Below, piece after piece: positions 1 through 11,412 of a stretch of DNA of 64,000 nucleotides; position 1 is the first letter of the stretch, and each line of letters starts with the position of its first letter. The notes under the pieces are model-generated. The model searched no databases, was not told the DNA's origin, and was given only the letters and a program-made list of their open reading frames with translations. The position numbers and the translations under genes were made by a program. Source of the stretch: Typha latifolia (lineage: Eukaryota > Streptophyta > Magnoliopsida > Poales > Typhaceae); assembly GCA_019914945.1 (NCBI GenBank), contig CM034099.1:1178001-1242000 (forward strand). Direction: 5' to 3'.

Positions 1-1618
1 TTCATCAATAAACCTCTAATTAGTTAAGAATGACAATATTAAATGAAGGAAGTATCCCTGATTTAATTAGGTGAGCAGGATTACAGACCTTTGAACGGGA
101 GAGACGGCGTGCTCGCAGATTCATCTCACGCTGCTGTTGCTCAGCCCAGGCTGCAATTGCCATATCACCCCGCTGATCAAAAGCTTTTCGCTTTTTCATC
201 AACCATTCCATCCATGCCTGGGAAGCCTGGAAAGAATTAAATAAATAGGACATCAGCTTTCCTCTAATGAAATATTTTTGACATCGATAAAAATGCACCT
301 AGTTCCAGAATAATTTAACAGCCTATGCACTACAACTCCAGTCTGCAGTATCTCCCAGATTATCAACACTGATGATATGACATCTTCAGAAGTTCATATA
401 GTACTGAAAATGTGACAGAATCTGATGCAACCAATTTGTCCTTTCCGATTCACTCACATTTTAAACTTTCAAAGGATTAATGGGTTAATTTCATTCCATC
501 TTGGTATCACCCATTATTTCCCTTCACTTATCACGAAGTAAGAGAGAATGAACTTCAATCATGGTTCTGCTCTCATCACTGATAGTGACACAGGGACATA
601 AAGTAAATGTGATAATTATCCAGGTGGAAGATTATCAGCATTTCCATAAAAATTAAGCTAGATAGAATCTTCTACCTTCATTGGATTGACTCGGTGATCT
701 CTATCATATTGCCCTCTCTTTTCCCCATCCATCAGTAGCTCATAAGCTGCTTGTATTTTGATAAAGCGAGCTTCGGCTGTTTCGCCTTCATCAAGAGTTC
801 CCCTACCATCATACACTTCAGCGGTACAGAACAATCAGTTGAGAATTAAAAATTAAGTGCAAAAAGAATAAAGTATGGCGTCCTGTAGACTAAGCTTCTA
901 TGTGTTCTATTTAAACGTCTGAGCTAATAAATGGAAAGAGAAGTGCCACAAGGAGGATCAAATGTAAGAAACACCGATTCCTAATATCCACAGCTCCAAT
1001 TGAAGCAAGTACATGGAAGTGGCCCCAGCATACCATGTGGTCCATGAACTAATTATAGCATTGATTCTCGAAGGGAAGTTAAAAAATTCTTTTTGGACCA
1101 GAAGCAAAAAATGGAATTTAAGGATCGGGAAGGAGCAAACCATCCGGGTGATAGAACTTGGCCAATCTCCTGTACGCTGATTTTATCTTCTCGTCATCAG
1201 CATCTCGCACAAGCTCTGTCAATCATACACCAACAAAATTTTGGTTCATTTATTCAAAAACTCACATTAGAAAAAAGATAAAATTTTTTTGGCAATCTAT
1301 CTATCATTTAATCCCAAAAATGAATCCAACGAGAGAAGTTTTCTTTTTTGAGTAATTACCAAGTGTTTCGTAAGGGGATTTCTCGGAATTCCATTTGGAA
1401 AACCTGGTGAGAGTCCTCCTGTGGTTGGTGCGAGACCCCGACGCCATCCTGGGGATCTCGTCGAGGAAGAAAGAGGAAGAGGAAGAGGAGAAGGAGGGTA
1501 TCCGGGGGTTAGCGCTTCGGGCGAAGTTGGTGAACCCTAGGCGGCCATGGCCTCGGTAGCAGTAGATGAATGAGGAGATGGCGGCGTGCGGGCGGCAAAT
1601 TGATCTCAAGCTGCTCAT
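1..1618 (-). CDS. DnaJ (J-domain) protein, organelle-type, 3' end outside window
   Basis: A J-domain co-chaperone, expected to stimulate an Hsp70 ATPase. Exons read 1618-1360, 1215-1141, 815-676 and 226-89, all with GT/AG borders, and the gene runs on past base 1. The ATG at 1618 opens an 86-residue leader rich in Ser/Arg (SFSSSSSSFFLDEIP), typical of an organelle transit peptide, ending in SPYETL. Exon 2 gives helix II of the J domain and the diagnostic HPD (YRRLAKFYHPD), split by an intron in the following Val codon. Exon 3 reads FIKIQAAYELLMDGEKR and DHRVNPMK. Exon 4 reads ASQAWMEWLMKKRKAFDQRG and RARRLSRSK, a downstream basic segment characteristic of one plant DnaJ subgroup. The HPD is intact. 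The client and the compartment (plastid or mitochondrion) are inference. Confidence 0.85.
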
Positions 1619-2040
1619 CTCTTAAGAGCAGGAGAAGTGAAAGATAGAGAAGAGAAGGAGAGAGGAATTAGGGTTGAGGAAGATGGAGAAGAAGGAGAGA
1701 GAAGGGAGGAGGGAGAAGAGACCGGAAGTTGGGAGATTCCGTGACGCGAACACACGGGGAGGGAGCTGAGGTCCTCGGCGAGTGCCACGTTGCCAGTTTC
1801 TTGTTTGAATAAAAAGCTGTTCGCTGTTGGATGGCGACGATTGCATCAGGAGGCGTCCTCAACTACTTCAGCGGTGCGAGATGATTCACTGGCTCTCCAG
1901 TGGACCATACAATACTAGAAAAATTTCCGACCTCATATGAAAAATTATACTACAACGAGGGGTTTAAAACGACATTTTAAGTGGTTGGATGAGAATTTGG
2001 ACCCCCTCTAACATTGTTTAAATAACAAAATTATGAATGA
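1619..2040. other. 5' flank of the DnaJ gene
   Basis: GC-richer sequence up to about 1870 is probably the 5'UTR and promoter of the minus-strand DnaJ gene. It is purine-rich on the plus strand (GGAGAAGGAGAGAGG-like runs) and so pyrimidine-rich in the transcript. No clear TATA box was found. After about 1900 it becomes AT-rich with nothing recognisable. Confidence 0.4.
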
Positions 2041-3640
2041 GTATATAAAAGTTTAATTAGGTATTCAATAAGTGAAACTTCCATTATTTATGTTTATTTA
2101 AACGTATAATTTTAAAAAGACTTAATTATACTTTGCTCTCTTTTATTTTGATCCGGTATCATTTTATTATCATATATTATAAAAGCGAACAAATGACCTC
2201 TAAACATTTGAAAAGCTATAACCCCTTAGACATTAACATACGTTCTAGAATTACCTTTCTATTCCTCTGTTGTTGGGGAAAAATATTAGAGTTTATTATG
2301 ATACGATTTGATTCATATTGGCTTCACACGTGGTATTAGATTCGTTGAGATGAGCCTATTTATTTAGTTGGGTTTGTTAGAAGCAATAAAAGTATTTTGT
2401 CGGGGTGCATTCGAACGCAGGAATCGCGTTCGAACAGGGATACGAACGCCTGCACACGTTAGTAAAAACAGAGAACACAAATTACGCGTTCAAACGAAAT
2501 TAGGTCGTTCTAATGCGGTCGTTCGAACGCCTATATACGTTTGCATCGACAGATAATGGAAATTTTGCGTTCGAACGCGATCGAGTGCGTTCGAACGCAC
2601 CGCGACGAAAGTGTGAGTTTTGTTAAGGGTTGTTAGGGTTGTTTAGAGTTGCTTAACTCAATTGAGGAGTTTTTAGGGTGAGTCTCTATAAATATGTGGA
2701 GGAAACCCTAATTTGAGTCTATCTTAAATAATTGAATTGGCTTTGGCTTTTATCTCTCTCTCAACTTATCTCTAGCCATTGATGTCCTCTCCCACCTCCC
2801 TTCTTCCATTGTTCAAGTCTTTTGTCGACATCTTTCAATTTCTAATCACCCTCTTCTACATCAACTTCTCCCCCTTCACATTAAGAAATAAACCCAGCAT
2901 CTATCTAGCCATTGGAGGGCTATCAAGCTAGTAGCTAATTGACCTTTAGCCACTATTGAGTCGATAACTTGAGATCTGATTGTCAAAATTATGTGATCTT
3001 GAATTCATTGGAAAGCTCTTTCTAAGAGAAACATCATATCCAAAATTCAAGAGGATCCATCGGTTAGATTATTCGCATATCTCATCGAAAGTTACAAGCT
3101 TCATCGAGTCTAGAATCGTTGCGGATCGAATTAGGCCGGTTCGTAACATATTAGCTGATAACATTACTTATCTACCCTTACTTGTTACTGATTGGGTTTC
3201 TCTATTGTTGGTCCTATCTTCTTCTTTTTTCATCCCATTTCTTCTTTCTTTCATCTGCCACTCTCATCGTCATATAGAATTTTCTACTCACTTTAAAGGA
3301 TGTCAGGTATAATTATTTGTGCTAGAAATTATGTGGGAAAGATATTGAGAGATAGGATCGAAAAAATTTCCTACAACTTAGGAAAGTAGAACAAGAGTGA
3401 ATGCCTTTTGTAGTTCATCATCATCAGAAGAAGAAAATGAAGGCAAAATTATCTAAATATTTGTTTGACCTTTATGAGAATAATTTTATCAATCTAAAAA
3501 TAATAGACTGTTTATGTGCTTGGTAGACGAATTTTAGCTCACACGGATGAGTTTAATTGTTACTTTTTAAAAGTCTAAGAGAGAGAAATTTATATATTTT
3601 ATAATTAAAATGATATCGGATCAAAGTACCAAATAGCAAA
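2041..3640. repeat. retrotransposon-like (LTR-type) debris
   Basis: No supportable gene. The stretch contains a cluster of GCGTTCGAACGC-like palindromes (about 2405-2600), then GTTAGGGTTGTTTAGAG, a TATA-like CTATAAATATGTGG at about 2687, an AAACCCTAATTTGAG block and pyrimidine-rich DNA. This order (GC-rich U3, TATA box, short transcribed part) is what a copia or gypsy LTR looks like. The best ORF (2980-3312, 110 codons) shows no known domain. I could not find both LTR ends, a primer-binding site or target-site duplications, so a solo or decayed LTR is inference. Confidence 0.35.
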
Positions 3641-3869
3641 ACTTAGAAAAAGCCGAAATAATAAAATAGACGGTTCAGCCCGACATCCCTCTCGTATTCC
3701 GGTCCAACACACTGAATCTCCAGCTCAGCATAAATATTTTTTAAGAGAATTTTGTATATTCCATTTTCCACGTCATCGTCCTCCACCTTCAAAAGGCGCC
3801 AAAAAACTGCTCTCGTCTCTCTCCACTCTGTCTGACAGCCAAGCCCTAAACTTTCTAATTCACTACGCA

Positions 3870-6800
3870 ATGTTCCTCCGCAGAGATCTATGGCGCAGGG
3901 GTCTCAGATCCTCGCCGGAGCTCCGGAGACTGCTGCTCCGCGGCTTCGCCTCCTCGCCTCCGGCGCCGCCGTCCATCCCACCCTTCGACCACCAGCCGCT
4001 GCCGTACACCGGTATGCCCGGCGAGGAGATATTGGCGAAGCGGAAGTCCTTTCTTGGCCCATCCCTCTTCCACTACTACCAGAAGCCGGTGGTCACATCT
4101 TTCCATTATCTAGGGTTTTGAAGTTATTTCGTGTTTGGATCGAATGGTTTAGTTTGAATCTAGACGTTTGGGTCTATGGTTATATATCGAAAATTGGGCT
4201 TTCCAATCGGTTAACTACTAATTTGATTACTTTCTTAGGAAAAGTTCGTTTTTGAATTACAACTTTTAAGTTTTACGTACTACTTTAATTTGAGAAAAAT
4301 CCTTCCATTTCACTTTATGCATTTCCGTTTATATTAGCAGAGAAAGGTAAATGCTGTAAATCGTTACAGAGTTTAATCTTTGCGTTTTTTGTTTTAATCT
4401 TGAGCTAGCTCAATATTGTGGAAGGAAAGATGCAGTATCTTTATGATGAGAACGGAAAGAGGTATCTTGACTGCTTTGCTGGTATAGTTACGGTTTCTTG
4501 CGGGCATTGCCATCCAGATATAGTGAATGCTGTGGTGGAGCAGACGAAGCTGCTCCAACATACTACGACCATATACTTGCATCATGCTATTGTTGAGTTT
4601 GCGGAAGCATTGGCATCGAAAATGCCAGGCAACCTCAAGGTAGGAACTATGAGATATCTTCCTTATGTCATTATCTTTTGTTTTTCTGTGAATAGAGACA
4701 CAAATCAAAATTGCCACAATGGAGTTCCTAGGGTAATAAGTAAACAATACAATTACGAAGGAAGGGCCTTTTGCAGATGCTTTGGCATCTGCAATATGGT
4801 CCTGGCAGTGATCATTGTATTCTCTGGAAAATAACATCTTACTTTCTGGATGCAAAAATAGTGTAAATGAATAGTAAAAAAGATTAGTGGTTTTAAGTAT
4901 TCTCTTGCTTTGTTTACATATTTATTACTATTATGATGAACTGCAGGTTGTTTATTTTGTCAATTCTGGGACTGAAGCAAATGAATTAGCTATGCTGATG
5001 GCACGGCTGTATACTGGTAATCTAAGCATGATTGCCTTGAGAAATGCATATCATGGTGGAAGTGCTGGAACAATTGGATTGACAGCTTTACATACTTGGA
5101 AATACCCAATTCCTCAGGTTGGTTACTGAGAATAAATTTTTATAGAAAAAAGATGAACCTACTTTTGCTATCTTCTTTATCTTCCCTTGTTTCAGACTCA
5201 TGCTTTGCTTTTCAAAGTTAAAAATTACCTTGTTTTCTATGCTTATACATGCTTAGAGTTGCGACATTGTACTTCAAACGGTATGAGAAGTCTAGTACTT
5301 TAAATCAAACTTTTGTTCATGTGGTAGCTGTTTGAGATAGCCATCATAATAAGCATATCAGTCATGAACATCAACACCTGATCTGCTATTTAAAGTGAAA
5401 TGTACTTTTTTTCTTCCAAACTGCAACTTAGTTAAAGCAAGTTGTCTAATATGATCAAGAAATTCCAAATCAGTTGAACATATGGTTAAATGGATAATTT
5501 GATTGAGTAGGATGAAGAAGGAACGCTAATAGTAATATTCCATGGAAGCTGTAAGAAAGCATGTGTTGACCAAACAAGTGTCATCTAATAAGGATGTACA
5601 GGCAAATATGAAAAAGTCATCTGTATATAGGTGGAGTGAGTCTTGTTGTTTATGTGCTTGTTTTTTATTACTTAAATACAATATGTCACCTGATTAAGCA
5701 TAATCAAGAAGGTATCTTATGGAAGTAGCAACCGTGGCAACGAGTGTATGTGACAGGTATTGATAATGCTGATGAAATCATCATCTGCCACATAAGCTTC
5801 TTATTATTCTGTTTATCTATCTGCCATACCACCATATTCTGGACATCAGTTTGTGTAATGACCTTGCTTCATAGATATTGCCAAAGAAACAGATTCCAAG
5901 TTTCATGCAGTTTCTTGTCCATATAGCTTATGCCTGTCCACAATTTTTACAGGGTGAGATTCACCATGTCATGAACCCTGATCCATATCGTGGGGTCTTT
6001 GGCTCTGATGCTGGACGTTATGCCAAAGAAGTCCAAGATCATATTAGCTTTGGTTCTTCTGGGAATGTTGCAGGCTTTATTGCTGAAACTTTTCAGGTGT
6101 GAGTAAGTTTGTAAAGATGATACCCAAAATTTATTGTTACTCTTACTTTCTTCAGAAAGCTATTTACAATCACTTTGTTACTCGCAAATGTTATAGGGTG
6201 TTGGCGGTTCAGTTGAATTGGCTCCTGGCTACCTAAAAGAAGTATATAATATTGTGCGTAAAGCTGGTGGTGTTTGCATAGCTGATGAAGTTCAGAGTGG
6301 GTTTGGGCGCACTGGAAGCCACTACTGGGGATTTCAGACACAGGATGTCATTCCAGACATTGTCACAATGGCAAAGGTCTCTTATTTCTTCCGCATACGT
6401 TATATGTTGCCTTTAGATCTTATGAAAGCCTGTAAAAATACTATATTATGCTTTTCTTCTTTGGTATCAATTACACCCTCACAGAATCACAAAGTAAATC
6501 TAACATTAATGCACCATCGGATCATCCAATATATTGAATTCATTATTTGAATTTTTTTTCATTATATTTAGTTGATTTATTTTATGTCAGTGTCTCAGGG
6601 TATTGGCAATGGTCTACCATTAGGAGCAGTTGTCACGACTCCTGAAATAGCTAATGTGATGTCACAAAAAATTCAATTTAATACGTTTGGTGGGAACCCT
6701 GTTTGTTCTGCTGGTGGACTAGCAGTGCTTAAGGTTCTTGACAAGGAAAATCGCCAGGCACATTGTGCTGATGTTGGTTCCCACTTGATACAACGATTAA

Positions 6801-7529
6801 AATCTCTTCAGCAGAAGCATGAAAGTAATGTCTTTAAGCCTTCCCACTGCTAACAATGTTTGGATCCTCTATATGCTCTTATATCCATCTTATTTATTTT
6901 TCCATTTGCTAGTAGAGTAGTTTGATTATCCTACATAAGTTGGACCTGATTTTCCATCGCATGTTTTAATGATTGGAGTTGGATTGATGGACTCGTCATA
7001 CATGTTAGAGTTTTCCAGTATATACAGTATTTTGATTTCCCTCTCAACATGGGCATTTACTTCATATGTTACACTACCGTTATTGTCTCCTTTTTAATTA
7101 AGTGTTTTCATTTCAGTCATAGGAGATGTTAGAGGCAGGGGATTGATGTTGGGAGTAGATCTTGTAACTGACAGGAAAGAGAAGACGCCTGCCAAGGTTG
7201 AGACGGCAGTGTTATTTGAGAAACTAAAGGGTAACCTCATCTCTCTCTACTTTCTTTTCCTTGATAAAGTTCTCCAGACTAACTTTTTATACCTGTTCGT
7301 AGATCTTGGAGTACTAGTTGGGAAGGGGGGCCTGCATGGCAACGTCTTCAGAATAAAACCACCAATGTGCTTTAACAAAGCTGATGCAGGTTTCTCTTTT
7401 TCCTACTACTGCTTGTCAAATATGTTACATGGGCTTGCAGTTTTTGGCTTTTTGGATGATCACATTTTGATCGGTCTTCATGCAGACTTCCTCGTGGATG
7501 CGCTGGATTATGCGATGTCAGGGATGTAA
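3870..7529 (+). CDS. alanine-glyoxylate aminotransferase 2-like, mitochondrial (AGT3/PYD4 group)
   Basis: A PLP-dependent class-III aminotransferase that moves an amino group from alanine (or beta-alanine-type donors) to glyoxylate or pyruvate. Nine exons: 3870-4088, 4409-4639, 4947-5117, 5953-6096, 6197-6376, 6599-6824, 7117-7230, 7303-7389, 7486-7529. They join in frame to 471 residues, the usual family length. The Arg-rich start ([20 protein letters not shown] to LLLRGFASS) looks like a mitochondrial presequence. Landmarks are [22 protein letters not shown] (Asp contacting the PLP ring nitrogen) and IVTMAKGIGNG, where Lys315 should form the Schiff base. The wording of [23 protein letters not shown] and [16 protein letters not shown] is nearer my recollection of Arabidopsis AGT3/PYD4 than AGT2. 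That points to beta-alanine or glyoxylate metabolism, but substrate cannot be read from sequence. No peroxisomal C-terminus is present (ends SGM). Confidence 0.92.
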
Positions 7530-8918
7530 GAGCAACTGCAGAATCGAGGATTTTGCCTGCTTGCTGCCCCCTAGTAGTGAGAGTTCTTTGAGGCCTCGTT
7601 CTAGATGGTATTTGTAAGGAGAATGGACAAACAGTTCAGAGTTGATCTTGAGGGAGAATTGGTCGAATAAGAAAACAAATAATAATGTTCCAAAGATCTG
7701 TTTCCATGTATCAGAATGAGGCTTTAATTTTAGTATTGTTCTCATGTAGCAGAATGATTGCGATGGATGATACTAACCATGATATGATCATAACCTACTC
7801 TCGATTCCACTTCTTGCGAGAAAAACTTAAAAAAGAAAAGGTACCAAAGGCTTACTACTGGATTCCACAACAATGGCATTGAGATGGAGAAAAATGACTC
7901 AAGTTTTGTAATTTTTTTAAGTGCGGCTATGTTATAATTCAGCATACACAGCCAGCCTTCCAAGGGAAACTGGCTTGAAATAATTAGATCATATTAAGTG
8001 AGACCACATTGGCTGAATCCTAAGGCAACTTTTTTTTGTAAAAAAAGCAAGCATCTTTTGCAATGGTTGCATACTCGGGGCAAGTTCCAGGATCTTCCCA
8101 TTTTTATTGATTTCATATGTTGCCCTTAAATAAAATCAAACAATCAGGCCATACAAAGCTAATAAGTTATTTGAAAGAGGATCCTACAGTAAAAACAAAA
8201 TTTGGACAGCCACACCTATAAGAATATGTTGCTCTATTTGTGATGTTAGAGTAGTAACTAGAACTTTTGTGAAAGAAAACCTTCAAGAACATCAATTCAT
8301 GCCAAAAAAAAAAGGATGACTCATAAACTACTGTTGCATCTTATTAGACTCAAAAGAATACTATAGATTGTCTCCAGAAGATGTTATGGTTGCATGCAGA
8401 ATAAGTTCATGCATTCAATCTGGACTTGTACAAACTAATCAAATGCTCATCATAAAGTGACTTCTGCGGAAAAAAGAGCATAAAACCTTGCTTCCAAAAC
8501 AATAACTTGCTTGTGGAAGTATACTCACGACTGATGATGTAAATGAAAAAGAAGAGCATATATATGTTATAAATGACACCTTCAAATATGCAAATGTCAT
8601 TCATGTGACACCTTGGAGCAAGTCTCTGTATAGTATTTAATATGATAGAAACTCAAAAGTCTAGCAAAACAACACTTCACATATTAATGGGAAGGTGATT
8701 AACGGAGTTTATATAATATATGAACCAGTACAAAAGGCAGGGTGATTAACAAGTTTATGTAATTCCTTCCAAAATCTCATAATGCTTCCCATCAAAATTC
8801 CAACAAAAAAAAATTGCTAAAAAGAGACACAAACTAAAGTTCCAACTAAGACCTCGTATCCTCTTGAACAACTTTGAGAAGACAGTAAACAAGAAGGCGT
8901 GGGAAGGCACACCATAAA
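7530..8918. other. convergent 3' intergenic region
   Basis: Lies between the plus-strand aminotransferase and the minus-strand eS27 gene and should hold both 3'UTRs. It is AT-rich with no conserved coding signal. The short ORFs here lack family motifs. Confidence 0.5.
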
Positions 8919-9732
8919 CTAATCATTCTTCCGCCTGAAGGAGCATCCCTCTGTAAGCCGAGCACGGCCTCCGGTCGGCTGGCATAACACAGTCTGGCAG
9001 CCTGCGCACACCACCACCGTCTGGGAATGGCTAAAAACAGTAGTTCTAGAATACCCACCAAGAGTAAACAATTAGAATCATTCTTATGGAACCAAAACAC
9101 AATAGTTATATGGCAGAAATCAAATAAACCAATGTAGAAAAGCATCAAAATCCAGCTATTAGGTGGACTCGCAATGCTATGGTTTTTGATATGAGAGCAA
9201 TTACATCCTATCAATGTAGAAAGCATCAAAATCGAATTTTTAGGCTCTTAACTACACAACAGAACCCAATATACAACAACACCAAAAAGGCTTCTAATCC
9301 ATAGCACTCCAGATGTTATAAAAGTTAGATGAGGCCAAAGTAGAAAACATCAAAATTGATCGCAATAGACTGTAGCCTACTAACTATCCCCAAAATAAAC
9401 AAGCAAAAGATCAATTAGACTAGAAGAGCGTCTTACATGTTAAAGCATCCCTGGCACTTGACATCCTACAAAAGAGAGGACAAAAGATACGAAATCTCAA
9501 AGTTATAATCAAATCATAATCAATAGAAAGAAACCAAAGAACAAGGGATTACCATAAAGAAGGAGTTGGGGGATTGAACCAATCGCTTCAACTTGTGCTT
9601 CCTCTTCTCGAGCTCCGCCGGCGGGTTGAGGAGATCAATGTCGTTGGAGAGAACCTATCCATACCAAAACAAAATCATATAACACAACAATTCAAATCCT
9701 AGATGTAAAGGAGAAGGGGCGGGGCTCACCAT
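8919..9732 (-). CDS. RPS27: 40S ribosomal protein eS27 (RPS27)
   Basis: A zinc-ribbon protein of the small ribosomal subunit. Four exons: 9732-9730 (only the ATG), 9654-9553, 9465-9437, 9045-8919, joining to 86 residues, exactly the family length. It reads [20 protein letters not shown], then [43 protein letters not shown] and [20 protein letters not shown], ending in D. The zinc ligands are the CQGC pair (Cys37, Cys40) and the CAGC pair (Cys56, Cys59). The Ala-Gly in the second pair and the RRKND ending differ slightly from the CGNC and RRKGD wording I remember for most plants. The first intron falls directly after the initiator ATG, a common layout in plant ribosomal protein genes. Intact and very likely functional. 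Confidence 0.96.
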
Positions 9733-10080
9733 CTTGGCGGCAGACGAGAGCTTCCAAAACCCTCGAAGCTGGTAGATGAGAGAGCACGAGAGAGCAGAAT
9801 TGAAACCCTAATTGAGGGCTTATGGTTTTATAGGAAGGGAGAATGTTTACCACTCGTAGGATTTGATCAGAAAAGGAGATAAGTGAATCCGAACCGTTGA
9901 CTGCTGTTCGCACTAGAGTAGGTATTTGGGCTGGGCCGGACCGAGCCAGGCCGCGCCTATTCGTAATTGAGATAATCGGGTCGGATCATTTGCCTTTCCT
10001 CTTCTCCCTCCACTTGGCGGTAGAAGCCAAACCCTATAAGTCGGTAACGCTAATTCCTCTTCTTCTCCATCACCATATCC
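9733..10080. promoter_or_regulatory. divergent promoter between eS27 and UBA2-like genes
   Basis: Only 348 bases separate the two start codons. On the eS27 side a minus-strand TATAAAA (9826-9832) sits upstream of a telo-box AAACCCTAA (plus strand 9803-9811). Mid-region there are two overlapping site II elements, TGGGCT (9927-9932) and TGGGCC (9932-9937). Near the UBA2 start there is a telo-like AAACCCTATAAG (about 10029). Site II plus telo-box is an established signature of plant ribosomal protein and growth-linked promoters. That both genes use the same elements is inference. Confidence 0.65.
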
Positions 10081-11412
10081 ATGGGGAAATCCAGAGCCGC
10101 GAAGGATCGCAACACCAAGCGTAGCAACAAGAAGCGTAAGCTCGCTTTCAAGCCCAAGAAGAAGCCCCACAGCCACCACCAGCAGAACCAAAACCCTATC
10201 CAGGTCAAAGACACCCACGAGATCGCCACCGGCGTCGGCGTATTCTCTGGCGATGATGGCGGCTCTTCGTCTCCTTCTTCCCCTAGCAGCATCCACCGCC
10301 TTCTTGAACCCTACTCCAAGGACCAGCTCATCTCCTTCCTCATCGACGCCGCGGCGGACGACCCCGCCCTCCTCTCCAGCATCTCCGCTGCCGCAGACAC
10401 GAGCGTCGCCCACCGCAAGCTCTTCGTCCACGGACTCGGCTGGGACGCCACCCGCGAGACCCTCCTCCATGCCTTCGAGCCCTACGGCCCGCTCGAGGAC
10501 TGCAACGTCGTCGTCGACAAGTCCACCGGCCGCTCCAAGGGCTTCGGGTTCGTCCTCTTCCGCACCCGCGCCGCCGCCGCCTGCGCCCTCCGCGAGCCGC
10601 AGAAGAAGATCAAGAACCGCGTTGCGTTCTGCCAGCTGGCGTCCGTCGGCCCAGTCGCCGGCGGCGGAGCCGCCTCCGCCTCCGGCCTGGATACCGCCGG
10701 TCGGAGGATCTACGTCAGCAACGTGCACGAGGACGCGCAGCCAGATAAGCTCAAGGCGCTGTTCACGCAGTTCGGGGACATCGAGGCTGGGCCGATTGGG
10801 TTCAACATGTACACGGGGAAGTCGAGGGGGTTCGCGCTATTCGTGTACAAGACGGTGGAAGGGGCAAGGAGGGCACTGGAGGAGCCCCACAAGATGTTCG
10901 AGGGCCGTCTGCTTCATTGCCAGCTGGCCACCGACTCCTCCCAGAAGGGAAAGGCGGCTGCGGCGGCGACGAATATTGGTGCGGCAGCTGCTGCCCCATT
11001 GACTGGGGCAGCTTCGCAACCCATGCTGGCCGCGGTGGCAGCCGCACAGAATCTTCTCTTGCAGGGGCAAAACCCGAACTATGCCATGCTGCTAGGACAG
11101 AATCCATTGCTGGCGGCGGCTGCCTTGAATCCAGCGGCATTCGCTTCGTTGAATCCGACAGCACTAGCAGCATTGAATCCAGCAGCAGTAGGAGCATTGT
11201 ACCCGACCGCTGGATTGGTTGCTCCGCAGAGCCAACCCCTTGGAGGAGTCGGGTTGGGTGGCGGAGCTCCCTCATTGCTTGGAGCTTATGGTTTTGGGTC
11301 GCAGGGACAAGTAGGTTTGCAAGGGTTGCAAGGCTATCAAAGGTCACTTGGACAGTCTGCAACCACCCGGCCAGGCGGGTCATTTGGGGGATTTCCTTCA
11401 TATCCCTGGTAA
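10081..11412 (+). CDS. UBA2: UBP1-associated protein 2 (UBA2)-like RNA-binding protein, two RRMs
   Basis: A nuclear hnRNP-type RNA-binding protein. In Arabidopsis the family partners UBP1 and is linked to mRNA stability, wounding and ABA responses. One GC-rich exon of 443 codons. The basic N-terminus (KRSNKKRKLAFKPKKKP) looks like a nuclear localisation signal. Then come the family block LLEPYSKDQLISFLIDAA, RRM1 at about residues 113-190 (RNP2 LFVHGL, RNP1 KGFGFVLF) and RRM2 at about 208-283 (RNP2 IYVSNV, RNP1 RGFALFVY). The C-terminal third is Ala/Leu/Asn-rich low complexity with repeated LNPAA or LNPTA units (residues about 340-375), followed by Gly-rich sequence ending FPSYPW. Codon use is strongly G/C at the third position, unlike its neighbours. 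The stop codon overlaps a potential splice donor (see findings). Which UBA2 paralogue (a, b or c) is not resolved. Confidence 0.92.
   Translation: MGKSRAAKDRNTKRSNKKRKLAFKPKKKPHSHHQQNQNPIQVKDTHEIATGVGVFSGDDGGSSSPSSPSSIHRLLEPYSKDQLISFLIDAAADDPALLSSISAAADTSVAHRKLFVHGLGWDATRETLLHAFEPYGPLEDCNVVVDKSTGRSKGFGFVLFRTRAAAACALREPQKKIKNRVAFCQLASVGPVAGGGAASASGLDTAGRRIYVSNVHEDAQPDKLKALFTQFGDIEAGPIGFNMYTGKSRGFALFVYKTVEGARRALEEPHKMFEGRLLHCQLATDSSQKGKAAAAATNIGAAAAAPLTGAASQPMLAAVAAAQNLLLQGQNPNYAMLLGQNPLLAAAALNPAAFASLNPTALAALNPAAVGALYPTAGLVAPQSQPLGGVGLGGGAPSLLGAYGFGSQGQVGLQGLQGYQRSLGQSATTRPGGSFGGFPSYPW

Noticed and set aside
9913..10728. 271-codon minus-strand ORF
   Set aside because: Antisense shadow of the GC-rich UBA2 coding exon; composition is low complexity and no domain is visible.
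10253..11002. 249-codon ORF in another frame within UBA2
   Set aside because: Ser/Pro/Arg-rich frame shadow; the RRM frame is clearly the real one.
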